From an uncultured Eubacteriales bacterium (lineage in GTDB: Bacteria; Bacillota; Clostridia; Oscillospirales; CAG-272): a DNA stretch of 64,000 bases. Where the stretch lies: positions 1-64,000 of the forward strand of contig CAOKER010000005.1 in the NCBI GenBank assembly GCA_948467545.1. The letters are read 5' to 3'. A model generated the notes under the pieces. The model searched no databases, was not told the DNA's origin, and saw nothing but the letters and a program-made list of their open reading frames with translations. The position numbers were made by a program, and so were the translations under genes. Positions 17,301 through 26,637 of the stretch are shown in pieces; positions within the stretch are counted from its first letter, which is position 1; every line of letters begins with the position of its first letter.

Positions 17301-18362
17301 ATTAAAAAGGCTGCCGCAGAGTGAAGCTGCGTCCGTCATTATTTCAGATATTTTTTCCTGAGACGCCAAGAGCTTTTTTTTGATGACTTTTTCGATAAAT
17401 TTTCCGAAATCTGTTCTTACCGTTTTATAAAAGTCTGTCTTTTCATTTTCCTCCGCTTTTTTTCTTCCGATGGCGGTTTTTTTGTATGATAAAGCAAAAC
17501 TGCGCGCCGAACCGTAGCCTTCATTTACGGCAGAAATCATCCCTGATATAAAATCCTTGTCGCAGATGAAAGCCGGTGCAAATTTATGTTCGAGAGCATC
17601 GTCGCCTGACGTAAAGTATTCGGCAGCTTCTTCATATATTTTTTTGTAGTATGACAGTTCATCGGCAAGTCCGCGCTTGATAACGCTGCCCCAGACAGTG
17701 TAAAAAAAATCGGAATGTGATTCTGACCAAAGCTTTTGCGCCGATGCCTGCAGAATAGAAATCCCTTCGGGGTAGTTCATAGTCTCTCTGTATATATCGT
17801 AAAAATAAGACGCAAGTTTATCGTCACGGTCCGAAACAAACGTGTCCGCAAGAGTTTGAAAATCTGTATTGATTTTATTTTCGGTTTGTGTAAGTATTTT
17901 GGATTTGCTATCCGCATTTTCATAGAAATCGTCAATTACTTCATCCATAACGCGCAGGGCGAGCATAAGAATTTCCGTTTCGTCGGCAACCCTTATAGCT
18001 GGAGCCAATCCCAGAACTGCAAAATTTTCACGCAGCAGCGAAAGACAAAAACTGTGTATAGTTCCGATATGCGCGCTTTCAAGGCCTAAGCTTTGCCGGA
18101 CAAGATCTTTTCTTTCGGGCTCTGCCTCTATTGCAGATTCAAGAGCTGTGCCGATACGCTCACGAAGCTCCGATGCGGCCGCACGCGTAAACGTAACTAT
18201 CAGCATTTTAGAAAGCTCTGCGGGATTTTCTCTGTCTGTCAGTCTGCGTATAAGTCTTTCGGTAAGAACTGCGGTTTTTCCGGATCCCGCTGCAGCTGAA
18301 ACAAGCAAGTCGCATCCTGAAGCTTCGATTGCAAGTAATTGTGCCGAAGTCCAGTTTCTCAT
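14328..18362 (-). CDS. addA: ATP-dependent helicase/nuclease subunit A
   Basis: A 1344-aa UvrD-like helicase and nuclease, one half of the AddAB double-strand-break resection enzyme (Firmicutes counterpart of RecBCD). Walker A is AAAGSGKTAVLTERL near residue 20, motif II is YIDEYQDISP near 405, and a helicase motif GLEFPVCF lies near 860. The C-terminal RecB-type nuclease has LRLLDYKTD near 1290. It is about 110 residues longer than the B. subtilis protein, partly because of hydrophilic inserts near 550-575 and 1050-1085 that look like flexible linkers. The ATG follows gaaagga. It lies 93 bp after addB in the same operon. Confidence 0.95.
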   Translation of the reverse strand: MRNWTSAQLLAIEASGCDLLVSAAAGSGKTAVLTERLIRRLTDRENPAELSKMLIVTFTRAAASELRERIGTALESAIEAEPERKDLVRQSLGLESAHIGTIHSFCLSLLRENFAVLGLAPAIRVADETEILMLALRVMDEVIDDFYENADSKSKILTQTENKINTDFQTLADTFVSDRDDKLASYFYDIYRETMNYPEGISILQASAQKLWSESHSDFFYTVWGSVIKRGLADELSYYKKIYEEAAEYFTSGDDALEHKFAPAFICDKDFISGMISAVNEGYGSARSFALSYKKTAIGRKKAEENEKTDFYKTVRTDFGKFIEKVIKKKLLASQEKISEIMTDAASLCGSLFNVLKEFSERFTEEKRRKGIIDYSDIEHLTLRLLTDENGAPTDTARQCGAEYNEIYIDEYQDISPIQDKIFNAIANHNRFMVGDIKQSIYGFRGSAPDIFADYRNRFPKLEASDASSAVKSEIGRTVFLSHNFRCDDTIIDFTNSVFCTIMQSRFGSSLSYGDNDKLVFSKNYEEKHRAVPAKVVLISPSDTHTEEHGHDENSRHQDENNELQKEENNDGKKSSDNIKPELAEAEYVAFESEKLIKSGKYRPEDIRILLRSGATDTERFAEAFSRHGIPFENVRTVGFFERPHTMLLLSLLRCIDNPLHDIPLASVLKSPLFGFTMDELIAVKKDIHPASVFSCSLSKTAEQNDINDNIASVPADADNKTRTSLFDRLCIYTEKYGFKKGKIFLDELSDLRTRAVSMPSDKLIWYIFSNTPILYCGDDKASTTVENSFSAEQRREDLIRFYDYARSYESSSFRGLNSFVSSVNDLLAKEPHFVFDKTPQTSEKAVCAMTIHASKGLEFPVCFICGSAKKFNKQDSSELILIDDTLGACPKLRLNTGFARIDTPMRAAAVQKNDEQETDEELRVLYVAMTRAKEILYITAGTAAPEAIINEARLSASYPSRFSFSKNASYMKWLLTAFAYKNAFLTDCSDLSRTNIRLGTILSSTENEICACAELLRYQCRDGIPLFEINKDESLHRSAGLKTEKPKNDKYENDRSENYKADNEKYLHAEEKELSEDKIFKVIEERLNEVYPENFVSKLPAKLSVSELYPGFLDESPALTPEEAMRRIEAEEAGHGIKAAMKSEKENTDRKKSLHIPRFLEDNSIISTGAERGTAVHVFLQFADWNNVTKNGVQKETERLIHKHFITPAMGKLISVPMLECFFASRLFKELCSAEKVYRELRFNVLLPAEDFTESRDTKELLKGEKLLVQGIIDCLYITNGNLRLLDYKTDNIRGNKDDVKTELEKRYKTQLQIYKKAAAIITGRTVDKCIIYSLASGLEIEI

Positions 18363-18455
18363 TTTTATTTTCCTTTCTGACGGTTACGAAGATTTATATA
18401 TTTTTTTCGGCGCGGGGACACAATGTTTTTGAAATACATGCGGATAATAAAATCA

Positions 18456-21400
18456 TTAGCTGAATTCAGGCTTTTTACATACGTCCTTAATCGGACAGTA
18501 TTCGCATACGGATGTTGTATACGGCGAGTGTTCTGTCGGAATCGCGTCTGATATGCCGAGTTTAATCTTACGGGCGGCCGACGCAGCTTTTTCACTTGCG
18601 GAATCGCATAAATTTTCCAGTTCGTCAGAGGTGTATAACACTCCTTTTGCAGAGAGGGAGCCGTCCTGTCTGTACTTAACGGGAATAAAATGTCCGCCGC
18701 GGCTTTCGTCCATTGCTCCTATTACGTCGGGATCATCAAGGAGTATTCCTTCGCGTATAAATGATTTTTTTGCTTCGGAATAAACATCTTCCGGCGATTC
18801 GGGGATTTTATCCGGCGTCAGCTCGGGAGTTTTTACGGACATGTAGAGAACGCCCGCAGGTATTAAGGAAGTATTCTCCGATGCAATAATTCCGGAAGCC
18901 TCAGACATGAGTTTTATTATGCGTCGGTCATTACGGCACAGCGAACGGAGATAAAGGAGCAGCTGCAGTCCTATACCGGTATGCGGAGCATTCCTTACGT
19001 CCGACATCCGCCCTGTTTTGTAGTCGGTTATTCGCACAAATATATTTTCTCCGCTTTGCATGAGGTCGACGCGGTCTATTCGACCGAATATCTCGGCGGA
19101 AGTTCCGTCTTCGAGAGTAATTTTATGCGGCGGCACCGCTCCCTCGGCGTAAGAGACCGGAAGCTCGAAAAAGCGAGGGACGAATTTACTGTTTTTCATT
19201 TCCTCGGCAATATCCTTAATCAGCAGGGAAGCGGTATTTTTCATTCTTTTGAAAAAAGCTTTTTGCCGTGCATTGGTGTGGTTTCCCGAAAAAATTTTTT
19301 CTATGTATTTATTGCTTTCCGTCTCGGTAAAGCTGTCAAAGTCCGAATCTTTTGCGGAAGTAATGTCAAAGCTTCCGCTTTTCACATCAGAACAGAAGCT
19401 CTCTATTATGGAGTGAATGTAATTTCCCGTGTCCGCGCCGCGGAATTCGGATGATGAAGGTTCACGCAGTCCGAGCACATATTTGCAGAAATATGCAAAG
19501 GCACATTTTGCATACGCTTCTATATTTGTTGAGCTGAGACTGATACGGTCTGAGAACAGAACATCGGTGATGCATTGGCTGATTCGAACGGTTTCGCAGC
19601 TGAGCTGAGAACCAACGCAGGAAATCCATCTATTGAATTTTATGTCTTCGGACAAAAGCGCAAATATTTTTTGAGATATTCTGGAATAAGGTTCTAATGC
19701 GGCAAATTCAAAAGCCGATTGTCTGTTCAGAAGCTTATCCTCAAGAGACTGACTGCCGAATTTTATGACCTTAAGTGTGGGAAAAGCGGCAAGAATTTTT
19801 TTCCATACTACCGATGGTTTTTGCTGCCTTCCGTCTCCTGCCGTATCGGAATATGTCAGAGTTAATTTCTCGGACGGAGAGCATGCGGCAGTATAAAAAT
19901 AGAGCTGTTCATCTGCCGTTTGCTCGGCTATGCTGCGCATAAGCTCTATGCCGATTTCTTCAAGCTCGGTTATTTCAGAATCGGAAAAAAGACCGTTTTT
20001 GCTCACCGTTGCCGGGAATTCTCCTTCATTGCAGCCGAGAAGCATGGCGCAGCGGCAGTTGTCGGGACGGATAAGGTCAGCCGCGCCGATAGTCACTTCG
20101 TCTGTGCATGTAGGAATTTTACCTACCGTAACTCCGGTAAGAGCGGCACGCAGTAGCTTGGCCATCATATCCGCGCCGGTTTCCACCTCGCCGGCAACCG
20201 CGGTTACACAGTCAAGCGCGTCAACGATTGAATTCCATATCTGTATTGCATCGGAGTCACCGAATTTCTCGGTTTTTTCATAAATCTCAAGCTTGGTTAT
20301 ATATTGATATATAGCAGTGCAATATTCCCGTACCGTTGTCTTTCCGAGAGCAAGCATAAGCAGTGGATCACAGACTGTATGTCTGGCTTTGTTAGAAATC
20401 TGAAGAATCCTGCTTCCGTCTTCGGTCAGCTTATCTGTATAACCGTCCGGATTCATGTTCCATTCGTATTCATCATAAAAGCGTTTGCCGTGAATTCTCC
20501 ATGAAGTTATATATCCGCTCAGGACATCGCATTCTTCGGGAGTAAGGCCTGTCATTCCCGTTTTTATGAGCGTTATCATATCATTTGTTTTCCATCCACC
20601 GCCTACTGCTTCCAAAGCCGAGATTATAAGTCTGACGGCGGGTTTTAGAAGTATATCTGTTCTTTCGCTTGAAAAACACGGTATTCCGTGTTTTTCAAAA
20701 ACCGCATCTATTATTCCTCTCCATACGTCCATTTTTCTGACAATAACGAAGCAGTCGCGGAAGCGGCCTCCGGAACGAATATGTTTTAGAACCTCCGCTG
20801 CCGCCGCTTCGGCTTCTTCATATTTGTTCCGACATTGGTAAAGTGTTATATTATCTCGTGTAAAATTATTGTCGCGGTTATTGTCTTCATAGTGGGTATT
20901 ATTTTCATATATGTTATATATGTCTGCAGCTTTGTTCTGCTTAGTCTGCGATGAAATTTCTTCCTGAACCTCAGAAAAGCCGAAAATCTCAGGTGAATAA
21001 GATGATGAATAAGACGGGGAATAAGATAGGGAATAAGATGGGGAATAAGGTATTTCTTCATTTTTTTTGGGGTATGAGATTCCTGCGCGAAGTGTTCTTT
21101 CGAGATATGCAAGAGCGTTGTTCTTATGGCGGAGATTATCGGCAAGCTTTATGGTTTTGATTTCTTCGCATTCAGGATAAATCTTGCGAAGACGTATGCG
21201 TGAGCTTTTTACAGATTCGTTAAAGAGAGAACCCGCCTCCGAATCCTGAAGTGTGACTGTAAAATTTTCCGCCTGTTCCGCTATGTGCTTTAAGACCTTA
21301 TATTCATCTGATGAGAAGCCGTAAAATGAGTCAAGAAAAACGTCTGTTCCGTGAAAAAAATTAAAATTTTCAAGGGCTTCGGCGAGCCTGATAATATCTT

Positions 21401-21941
21401 CCTTTGGATCGTCGTAATCCTTTTTCATAATTGTATTATAAGCCGTCAGAATGACCGAAAGATCTGAAATTTTGCCGGCGAGTCTTGTTTTTCCTTCTGA
21501 CTGCAGAAGCTCTGACGCGTCAAAGAGCTGAGAAGCGGAAATACCGTGCTGTTTAAGTCCGTCAATTTGTTCCGTCATGGCATAAAGCGAGCTTATGTCG
21601 GAGAGTGATATGGAGCTATAGTAATGAAGCAGCGGCGCGGTTTCGGAAAGAGTGCGCCACATGACAACATTTTTTCCTCCCTGTCCGAGGTAGCTGTAGG
21701 ACAGGCCTCCGCAGCTTCGGAATACCCGATTTGCAAGTCTCCTGAAGCTTACGACTTCAAGAGAAATTGACGGAATACCTTTTTCTTCACAGAGCTGCGC
21801 CATTCGCCGCTCGGCATTAACCGCGGATTGTTCGGGAACTATCAGAAAGGCAGTGTGTGATTTTTTCAGAGCATTCGCAACGAGCGAATACAGCATGCTG
21901 CTTTTACCGCTTCCTGCGGAGCCTATAATTTGGGTAATCAT
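18456..21941 (-). CDS. addB: ATP-dependent helicase/nuclease subunit B
   Basis: A 1161-aa partner of AddA. The N-terminal Walker A is GSAGSGKSSML near residue 8. The nuclease domain holds RITDYKTGRMSDV. An iron-sulfur cluster is expected from one cysteine in AYAKCAFAYFCKYVLGL near residue 815 and three in CEYCPIKDVC at the C-terminus. Length matches the family. A Ser-Tyr-Pro repeat near residues 300-320 is encoded by a 12-bp tandem repeat and is probably a tolerated surface insert. It is followed by addA. Confidence 0.95.
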   Translation of the reverse strand: MITQIIGSAGSGKSSMLYSLVANALKKSHTAFLIVPEQSAVNAERRMAQLCEEKGIPSISLEVVSFRRLANRVFRSCGGLSYSYLGQGGKNVVMWRTLSETAPLLHYYSSISLSDISSLYAMTEQIDGLKQHGISASQLFDASELLQSEGKTRLAGKISDLSVILTAYNTIMKKDYDDPKEDIIRLAEALENFNFFHGTDVFLDSFYGFSSDEYKVLKHIAEQAENFTVTLQDSEAGSLFNESVKSSRIRLRKIYPECEEIKTIKLADNLRHKNNALAYLERTLRAGISYPKKNEEIPYSPSYSLSYSPSYSSSYSPEIFGFSEVQEEISSQTKQNKAADIYNIYENNTHYEDNNRDNNFTRDNITLYQCRNKYEEAEAAAAEVLKHIRSGGRFRDCFVIVRKMDVWRGIIDAVFEKHGIPCFSSERTDILLKPAVRLIISALEAVGGGWKTNDMITLIKTGMTGLTPEECDVLSGYITSWRIHGKRFYDEYEWNMNPDGYTDKLTEDGSRILQISNKARHTVCDPLLMLALGKTTVREYCTAIYQYITKLEIYEKTEKFGDSDAIQIWNSIVDALDCVTAVAGEVETGADMMAKLLRAALTGVTVGKIPTCTDEVTIGAADLIRPDNCRCAMLLGCNEGEFPATVSKNGLFSDSEITELEEIGIELMRSIAEQTADEQLYFYTAACSPSEKLTLTYSDTAGDGRQQKPSVVWKKILAAFPTLKVIKFGSQSLEDKLLNRQSAFEFAALEPYSRISQKIFALLSEDIKFNRWISCVGSQLSCETVRISQCITDVLFSDRISLSSTNIEAYAKCAFAYFCKYVLGLREPSSSEFRGADTGNYIHSIIESFCSDVKSGSFDITSAKDSDFDSFTETESNKYIEKIFSGNHTNARQKAFFKRMKNTASLLIKDIAEEMKNSKFVPRFFELPVSYAEGAVPPHKITLEDGTSAEIFGRIDRVDLMQSGENIFVRITDYKTGRMSDVRNAPHTGIGLQLLLYLRSLCRNDRRIIKLMSEASGIIASENTSLIPAGVLYMSVKTPELTPDKIPESPEDVYSEAKKSFIREGILLDDPDVIGAMDESRGGHFIPVKYRQDGSLSAKGVLYTSDELENLCDSASEKAASAARKIKLGISDAIPTEHSPYTTSVCEYCPIKDVCKKPEFS
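20992..21050. repeat. 12-bp in-frame tandem repeat inside addB
   Basis: About five units of ggggaataagat, some changed at one to three positions. Because the unit is a multiple of three, copy-number change would preserve the frame. It encodes the Ser-Tyr-Ser-Pro-like stretch of AddB. Confidence 0.85.
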
Positions 21942-22007
21942 AATATCAGCCTTTTCTCTATGTATTTTTCGTCAGGTTTTATCTGAAAGGAAATCTTCAA
22001 TTTTTAT

Positions 22008-22967
22008 CTAAATTTTATCTAAAGGGAAATCTTCGATTCTGAATTTTTTTATTGGTTTTATAACGCTTTCACCGTTGTAATCCATAACTTCTCCAAGCGA
22101 GAAAAAACCATTGTCATCACACAGCCTGACGCGAGTTTTTTCAGCGAATTCAAAGCCTGCCTTTTTTTGATAAATACAATTTCCGTCCTTGGCAAGCTTG
22201 GCAAAAAAGCTGTTCAGATATACTTTGGGATTTGAAGAAAACAACTGTTCTGTATCGATAAGCAATTTTTTTCGCTCTTCCGAGGAAATTCTCTCAAGCT
22301 CTTCTATTTTCAGACAATCCCTGTCTGTAAAACCGGAGTTCTGAGTGCGGCAAAGGGCTGACATTGTTCCTCCGCATCCGAGACTGTTCCCGATGTCCGT
22401 ACATAATGTTCGTATATATGTTCCGGACGAGCAGACAACATCGAGAGTGTACTCTTCCTTTGTCTTAGTTTTTTCTATTTTAAGAGAATAAATACGAACG
22501 TTTCTTTCCGGAATATCAACTGTGATACCCTTCCTTGCGAGATCTACCATCTTCCTGCCGCCGATTTTTATGGCGCTGTACATGGGAGGTTTTTGTTTTA
22601 TTTCTCCGGAAAAATCACTTTCTATTTTTTGAAGGTCTATGTCATTCGGAACGTCCGATTCCGACAGAACTTTTCCGGTGATATCTCCGGTATCTGTGGT
22701 GACGCCGAGCCTGAGAACGGCCCGATATTGCTTTATGCCCTTTTCGACATACTCGGCGGCCTTGGCTGCCCGTCCGATTAAAATGACCAGAACACCTGTC
22801 GCCATCGGATCAAGAGTTCCGGTATGACCGACTCTTTTTGTGTCATAAAGTCTCCTTACTTTTGATACTACATCATGGGAGGTCATTCCCGATTCTTTAA
22901 AAATCGGAAGTACGCCGCTGAGACTGTCTTCTTTATATTTGTTATCCTTATGTATTTTTATCACCAT
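22008..22967 (-). CDS. truB: tRNA pseudouridine(55) synthase
   Basis: A 319-aa enzyme that converts U55 of the tRNA T-loop to pseudouridine. The catalytic aspartate lies in VGHTGTLDPMATGVLV near residue 50. KPPMYSAIKIGGRKMVDLARKG near residue 118 and CSSGTYIRTL near 185 are family landmarks. The aggaaagg site is very close to the ATG, so translation may begin at the adjacent GTG codon. It belongs to the rbfA-nrnA-truB translation cluster, here interrupted by an SGNH lipoprotein gene. Confidence 0.95.
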   Translation of the reverse strand: MVIKIHKDNKYKEDSLSGVLPIFKESGMTSHDVVSKVRRLYDTKRVGHTGTLDPMATGVLVILIGRAAKAAEYVEKGIKQYRAVLRLGVTTDTGDITGKVLSESDVPNDIDLQKIESDFSGEIKQKPPMYSAIKIGGRKMVDLARKGITVDIPERNVRIYSLKIEKTKTKEEYTLDVVCSSGTYIRTLCTDIGNSLGCGGTMSALCRTQNSGFTDRDCLKIEELERISSEERKKLLIDTEQLFSSNPKVYLNSFFAKLAKDGNCIYQKKAGFEFAEKTRVRLCDDNGFFSLGEVMDYNGESVIKPIKKFRIEDFPLDKI

Positions 22968-23132
22968 GCCTTTCCTGAGATGGTGTGCGGCAGCAGTTTT
23001 ATAAGTAAAATTTGTTCGGTTTGGGTGCAGAACAATACTTAATATAGCTGCCTTTTAACTGTCCTATGACATTTAAATCTTTTACGGTTTTCAAATTACG
23101 GTTTTCAAATCTTATATCGGAACTGTATTATT

Positions 23133-24206
23133 TTAATCTGATTCTGTGAGAAGCTCTTTCAGACCGTCAAAATAGCCGAGCTGATCCATACGGTCATACA
23201 CAAGTTTTCCGATAATTTCGTATCCGTCGGAATTAAAGTGAAGTAGATCTGCCGAAAGAAGTGACGGCGGAACGTTTCCTCCATCCATAGCGGTTGTGTC
23301 GTCTTGAGTGGGAGTAAGTCCCGCATCTGTCAAGGCGTCCGTACTCATGTATTCCCTAAGATTTATGTACTTATCTCCGTATTCTTCGACCATCAGCCCT
23401 TCAAGGTCTTCACGGTATGAAGGAGTTGTTGTATGAAGTCCGATAATTATATATTTATCTTTGTTTTTTGTCTGGTGATTTATAATGGCCTTTTGCTGTT
23501 CCACAAGCTCATCATAGTCGGTAAAGCCGCCGTTTTGACCGATAAATATGACGGTGAAGTATTCTCTGTACGGTTCCGAACCGGAGGTAATAATTTTCGT
23601 ACCCTTAGCTACCTGAACCGAATCTCCGGCCTCGCTTCTGGTAAAAACATAATTGTTGCCGCTCCGAGAAATAACGCCTTTAATTCCTTCGATCGTAACA
23701 AATTCCATTCCTGCATTTCCCTGAATGAGCGGGGCAACCTGTTTTCCGTTTTCAGACATAAATTTAATTGCGACGGACTTTTCTTCAGCCGGAATGGTAA
23801 ATGCAGATGATGTTATAAACGGAACCGCTCCGTTTCTCCCAAGAATGGTATTTGTGTTTTCTCCTCCCACTCCCATATTGACTACAGGAACGGATATGCC
23901 GAGTTCCTTTGCTTCCGGGTACATAACTGCTATGCCCTCGTCAATACAGCTTTGGAGCGCTGTGGGGTATGACATTGCATTTCCTCCCGGACCGGAGGTG
24001 AGGCTGTCTCCCCAGCAGACAATTCCGGGAAGGATCTCATTGATTTTTTCCGCGCTTACAAATTTTTTATCCGAGACGGTCTCACTGCTGCTGTCGGTAA
24101 GAGGGTTGTTATTTTCCTGACCGCCGCATGAAGCAAATACCCCTGTGGATAAAAACACCGCCGTGATAAGTGCCGCTGTTTTAATGCCGCTTTTTAATTT
24201 GAGCAT
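23133..24206 (-). CDS. SGNH/GDSL hydrolase lipoprotein
   Basis: A 357-aa surface protein with a lipobox (FASC) near residue 26. The block I serine is in CWGDSLTSG near residue 68, block III is seen as VGGEN near 116, and the Asp-His pair is in LLHFNSDGY near residue 325. Such enzymes remove acyl or acetyl groups from lipids or glycans. It sits inside the rbfA-nrnA-truB-addBA operon, where it has no obvious partner. No substrate can be named. Confidence 0.82.
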   Translation of the reverse strand: MLKLKSGIKTAALITAVFLSTGVFASCGGQENNNPLTDSSSETVSDKKFVSAEKINEILPGIVCWGDSLTSGPGGNAMSYPTALQSCIDEGIAVMYPEAKELGISVPVVNMGVGGENTNTILGRNGAVPFITSSAFTIPAEEKSVAIKFMSENGKQVAPLIQGNAGMEFVTIEGIKGVISRSGNNYVFTRSEAGDSVQVAKGTKIITSGSEPYREYFTVIFIGQNGGFTDYDELVEQQKAIINHQTKNKDKYIIIGLHTTTPSYREDLEGLMVEEYGDKYINLREYMSTDALTDAGLTPTQDDTTAMDGGNVPPSLLSADLLHFNSDGYEIIGKLVYDRMDQLGYFDGLKELLTESD

Positions 24207-24249
24207 ATCTGATTTATTCCTTTCGCGTATTGATGATTATAGTATATTT

Positions 24250-25278
24250 TCAGTTTTCGATTTTCATGTCGGTTTTTCTGCTGACTGCTCTGAGTATTCT
24301 ATTTACCGCTTTGTCGATGCTGCCTGCACGCAGGCGCGCTCCGGCGGCGCGCAGATGTCCGCCGCCGCCGAAAAAGGAGCAGATTTCGTTTGCCGCATAT
24401 TCCTCGTTTGTGCGGACCGAAATTTTGTATGTCTTTGGCTCGGTGTCTTGCTTTATTACAATTCCGATTTTTACCCCCTTTACGCTCAGAGGCATATTGT
24501 TGATTCCGTCGATGTCATTTCTGTCAAGACCGAGTTCTTCCATTTCCGACAGCAAAACGGTAGTCAGTGCAAGAGTATCGTCGCAGTAATATCGCATGTT
24601 ACGTATTGCGAGCCCTGACGCCGCGAGTTCTCTTTTTGTTTTTGAGTTGTACAGCATGTCCGTAATCTTGCTGTGATCTATACCGCTGCTTAAAAGCTCC
24701 GCTGCTCGCAGATGTGTCTGAGAGGTTACCGAGCTGAATTTAAAACTTCCGGAGTCTGAAGAAATTGCCGTATACAAAGCACATGCGATATTATTTCCGG
24801 ATATTCCGAGTGCTTTAATTAAGTCGAACACAATTTCGCCGCAGGCGGACGCTTTATCAAAAATAAGTTCGTTATCCGCAAAAGGATTTCCCGATGCATG
24901 GTGATCGATTTTCAAATTTATTTGATTTTCTATTTTTTTTCCAAAGTCTCCTATAAGCTCAATTGATGCCACGTCTACTGTAACGATAAATTTCGGCGAA
25001 AAATTTTCCGGAAGACATTCAGGTCTCAGAGAAGTTAAATTTTCTTTCTCCGGGGTTTCTGTTCTGTAGTTTAGTATAAAGCCGAGTCTTTCGGGAATAT
25101 CGTCGTCGCATACGGTATATGAGTTTTTTCCGAGCAATCGCAGGGCGGTTTCGAGAGCGATGGCTGATCCTAATGTATCGCCGTCCGGTCTTGAATGCGT
25201 TACCAGCAGAATATTATCGTTATCTTTCAAAAGGGAAGCTGTTTCATTGACGGTAAGAGTTCTTGTATTATTTTGCAT
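24250..25278 (-). CDS. nrnA: Bifunctional oligoribonuclease/PAP phosphatase of the DHH family
   Basis: A 342-aa DHH/DHHA1 phosphoesterase that degrades nano-RNA and dephosphorylates 3'-phosphoadenosine 5'-phosphate. Metal-ligand motifs are THSRPDGDTLGSA near residue 27, VTVDVAS near 100 and the DHH motif KIDHHASGNPF near 128. The glycine-rich GGGGHLRAAGA near residue 312 is the DHHA1 signature. It starts six bases after rbfA. Confidence 0.93.
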   Translation of the reverse strand: MQNNTRTLTVNETASLLKDNDNILLVTHSRPDGDTLGSAIALETALRLLGKNSYTVCDDDIPERLGFILNYRTETPEKENLTSLRPECLPENFSPKFIVTVDVASIELIGDFGKKIENQINLKIDHHASGNPFADNELIFDKASACGEIVFDLIKALGISGNNIACALYTAISSDSGSFKFSSVTSQTHLRAAELLSSGIDHSKITDMLYNSKTKRELAASGLAIRNMRYYCDDTLALTTVLLSEMEELGLDRNDIDGINNMPLSVKGVKIGIVIKQDTEPKTYKISVRTNEEYAANEICSFFGGGGHLRAAGARLRAGSIDKAVNRILRAVSRKTDMKIEN

Positions 25279-25284
25279 TGCCGC

Positions 25285-25686
25285 TTATTCCTCTTCATTT
25301 TCATTTTCTTCGATTTTTTCATATGCTGTTCTTGCTTCAAGCTCTTCGTCTATTTTACGCAGAATAGAAGAAATATGAGCTCCTTTTTCAACAGAAGTGT
25401 CGAGAATATAGTGAAGTTCGGGGGTGGTTCTTAAATTAAGGCGCTTTGCAAGCTGACTGCGTATAAATCCGTTTGCACTTTTAAGTCCTTTTTTTATTTC
25501 CTGTGCATTTTCCGAGGAGAGCAGAGAAGAGTAGTATATTTTACATTGCTTAAGGTCGGCCGAGCAATCTGCGCCGGTAATACACAGCATTGCTTCGCTG
25601 ACTCTCGGATCCTTGACGTCGCGTATTATAGATGCCATTTCACGGGTAATTTCTCCGTTAATTCTGTTTTTTCTGTAGTTTGCCAT
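25285..25686 (-). CDS. rbfA: 30S ribosome-binding factor A
   Basis: A 133-aa 30S maturation factor that binds near helix 1 of 16S rRNA, with a single KH-like domain. IIRDVKDPRV near residue 22 and the LRTTPELHYILDTS stretch near residue 93 are characteristic. It heads the minus-strand operon rbfA-nrnA-SGNH-truB-addB-addA. The usual upstream infB is absent. An acidic tail ends the protein. Confidence 0.95.
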   Translation of the reverse strand: MANYRKNRINGEITREMASIIRDVKDPRVSEAMLCITGADCSADLKQCKIYYSSLLSSENAQEIKKGLKSANGFIRSQLAKRLNLRTTPELHYILDTSVEKGAHISSILRKIDEELEARTAYEKIEENENEEE

Positions 25687-26242
25687 TATTTATATTTTTA
25701 CCTTTCGCTTGAATATCTATAAATTTATTTTGTTTTTATAACCATATTAAATATTACGCTTATCAATTAATTCGCCGATTGAAGATCTTAAATGACATTA
25801 GTTCGGATTAGAAAGAGACTGTCATTTATAAAGTTACCTTTATTATTGAAAACTGTGTAATTCTCAGGCGGTGAAATAAACCGTCTTGGCAAAGTCTCAT
25901 GGCGTTCTGTATCATAGCGTTTTTGGGTGTATGCGAAAAACTCTCTCTATATATTTTACCTAAAAAATAATAAAATTCAATACAAGACGGTTAAATAATT
26001 TGAAAAAAACTTAACAGATGAGAAATTAACAGTTTATCATTGATTTGTAAGGTGCGTTGCTGTATAATAAAAGTGTAATAAGATGTATATTTAGATTACT
26101 TTTGTTTCCGAGAGCACAAGTTTTTCGGAAAATATAAGATAATCAGAAACTGCGGGTTAATTCTATGAAGTTTCCGCCGAAAAGTTATTAAAAGCGGAGT
26201 AAACAGTACAGGCTAAATTATGAAGAGGTATAGGTATAGGAT
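25687..26242. other. Divergent intergenic region
   Basis: A 556-bp AT-rich spacer between rbfA and the small membrane protein operon. The only clear element is the + strand promoter at 26040-26068. No clear -35/-10 pair was found for the minus-strand operon, and no gene or strong hairpin was recognised. Confidence 0.6.
26040..26068 (+). promoter_or_regulatory. Promoter of the PstS-like operon
   Basis: TTGATT (26040-26045), a 17-bp spacer and TATAAT (26063-26068). It leaves a leader of about 168 nt before the first gene. Confidence 0.7.
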
Positions 26243-26488
26243 ATGTTTTATATGATCGTTTTTCTGTTTTTTGCGCTTCCCGTTGCTTCGACCGTTTTTT
26301 TCATTGTAGATTTACGCCGTTTCCTTTCTGCTAAAAAAGAAAACATGATTCGGCAGGAAAGCGTAAGCAAATATACGTTAAAAACTTTGAAGATAAAGGC
26401 GATAACGTCTTTTGTGACTGCAGCTGTATTTTTATCTGTCGATATTGCTTTCATTTGTCTTATAAATTCAGCAGTAACATTTATGTGA
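26243..26488 (+). CDS. Small two-pass membrane protein, 81 aa
   Basis: Two hydrophobic helices (about residues 4-24 and 55-77) flank a basic loop rich in lysine and arginine, which predicts a cytoplasmic loop. It is not a family I recognise. It heads an operon whose next genes are another small membrane protein (8 bp away) and a PstS-like binding protein, so it may be an accessory membrane component of that protein. Confidence 0.6.
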   Translation: MFYMIVFLFFALPVASTVFFIVDLRRFLSAKKENMIRQESVSKYTLKTLKIKAITSFVTAAVFLSVDIAFICLINSAVTFM

Positions 26489-26495
26489 GGCGCAT

Positions 26496-26636
26496 ATGAA
26501 AGATAGGATTTTTATGAGAGTATTAATATGTATAATTGCAGTTTGCATTTTATTAACGGCAGTGCATTTGCTTTATGCGGTATACGCTTATCAGCATTGC
26601 TCAATTATACAGTTTATTGCAAGGGAGCTGTGGTGA
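26496..26636 (+). CDS. Small single-pass membrane protein, 46 aa
   Basis: A 46-residue frame beginning MKDRIFMRVLICIIAVCILL, with one hydrophobic helix (residues 8-30) and a short tail. A gtgaggcg ribosome site precedes it. Its stop codon lies one base before the ATG of the PstS-like gene, which implies coupled translation. Function unknown. Confidence 0.55.
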   Translation: MKDRIFMRVLICIIAVCILLTAVHLLYAVYAYQHCSIIQFIARELW

Positions 26637-26637
26637 T

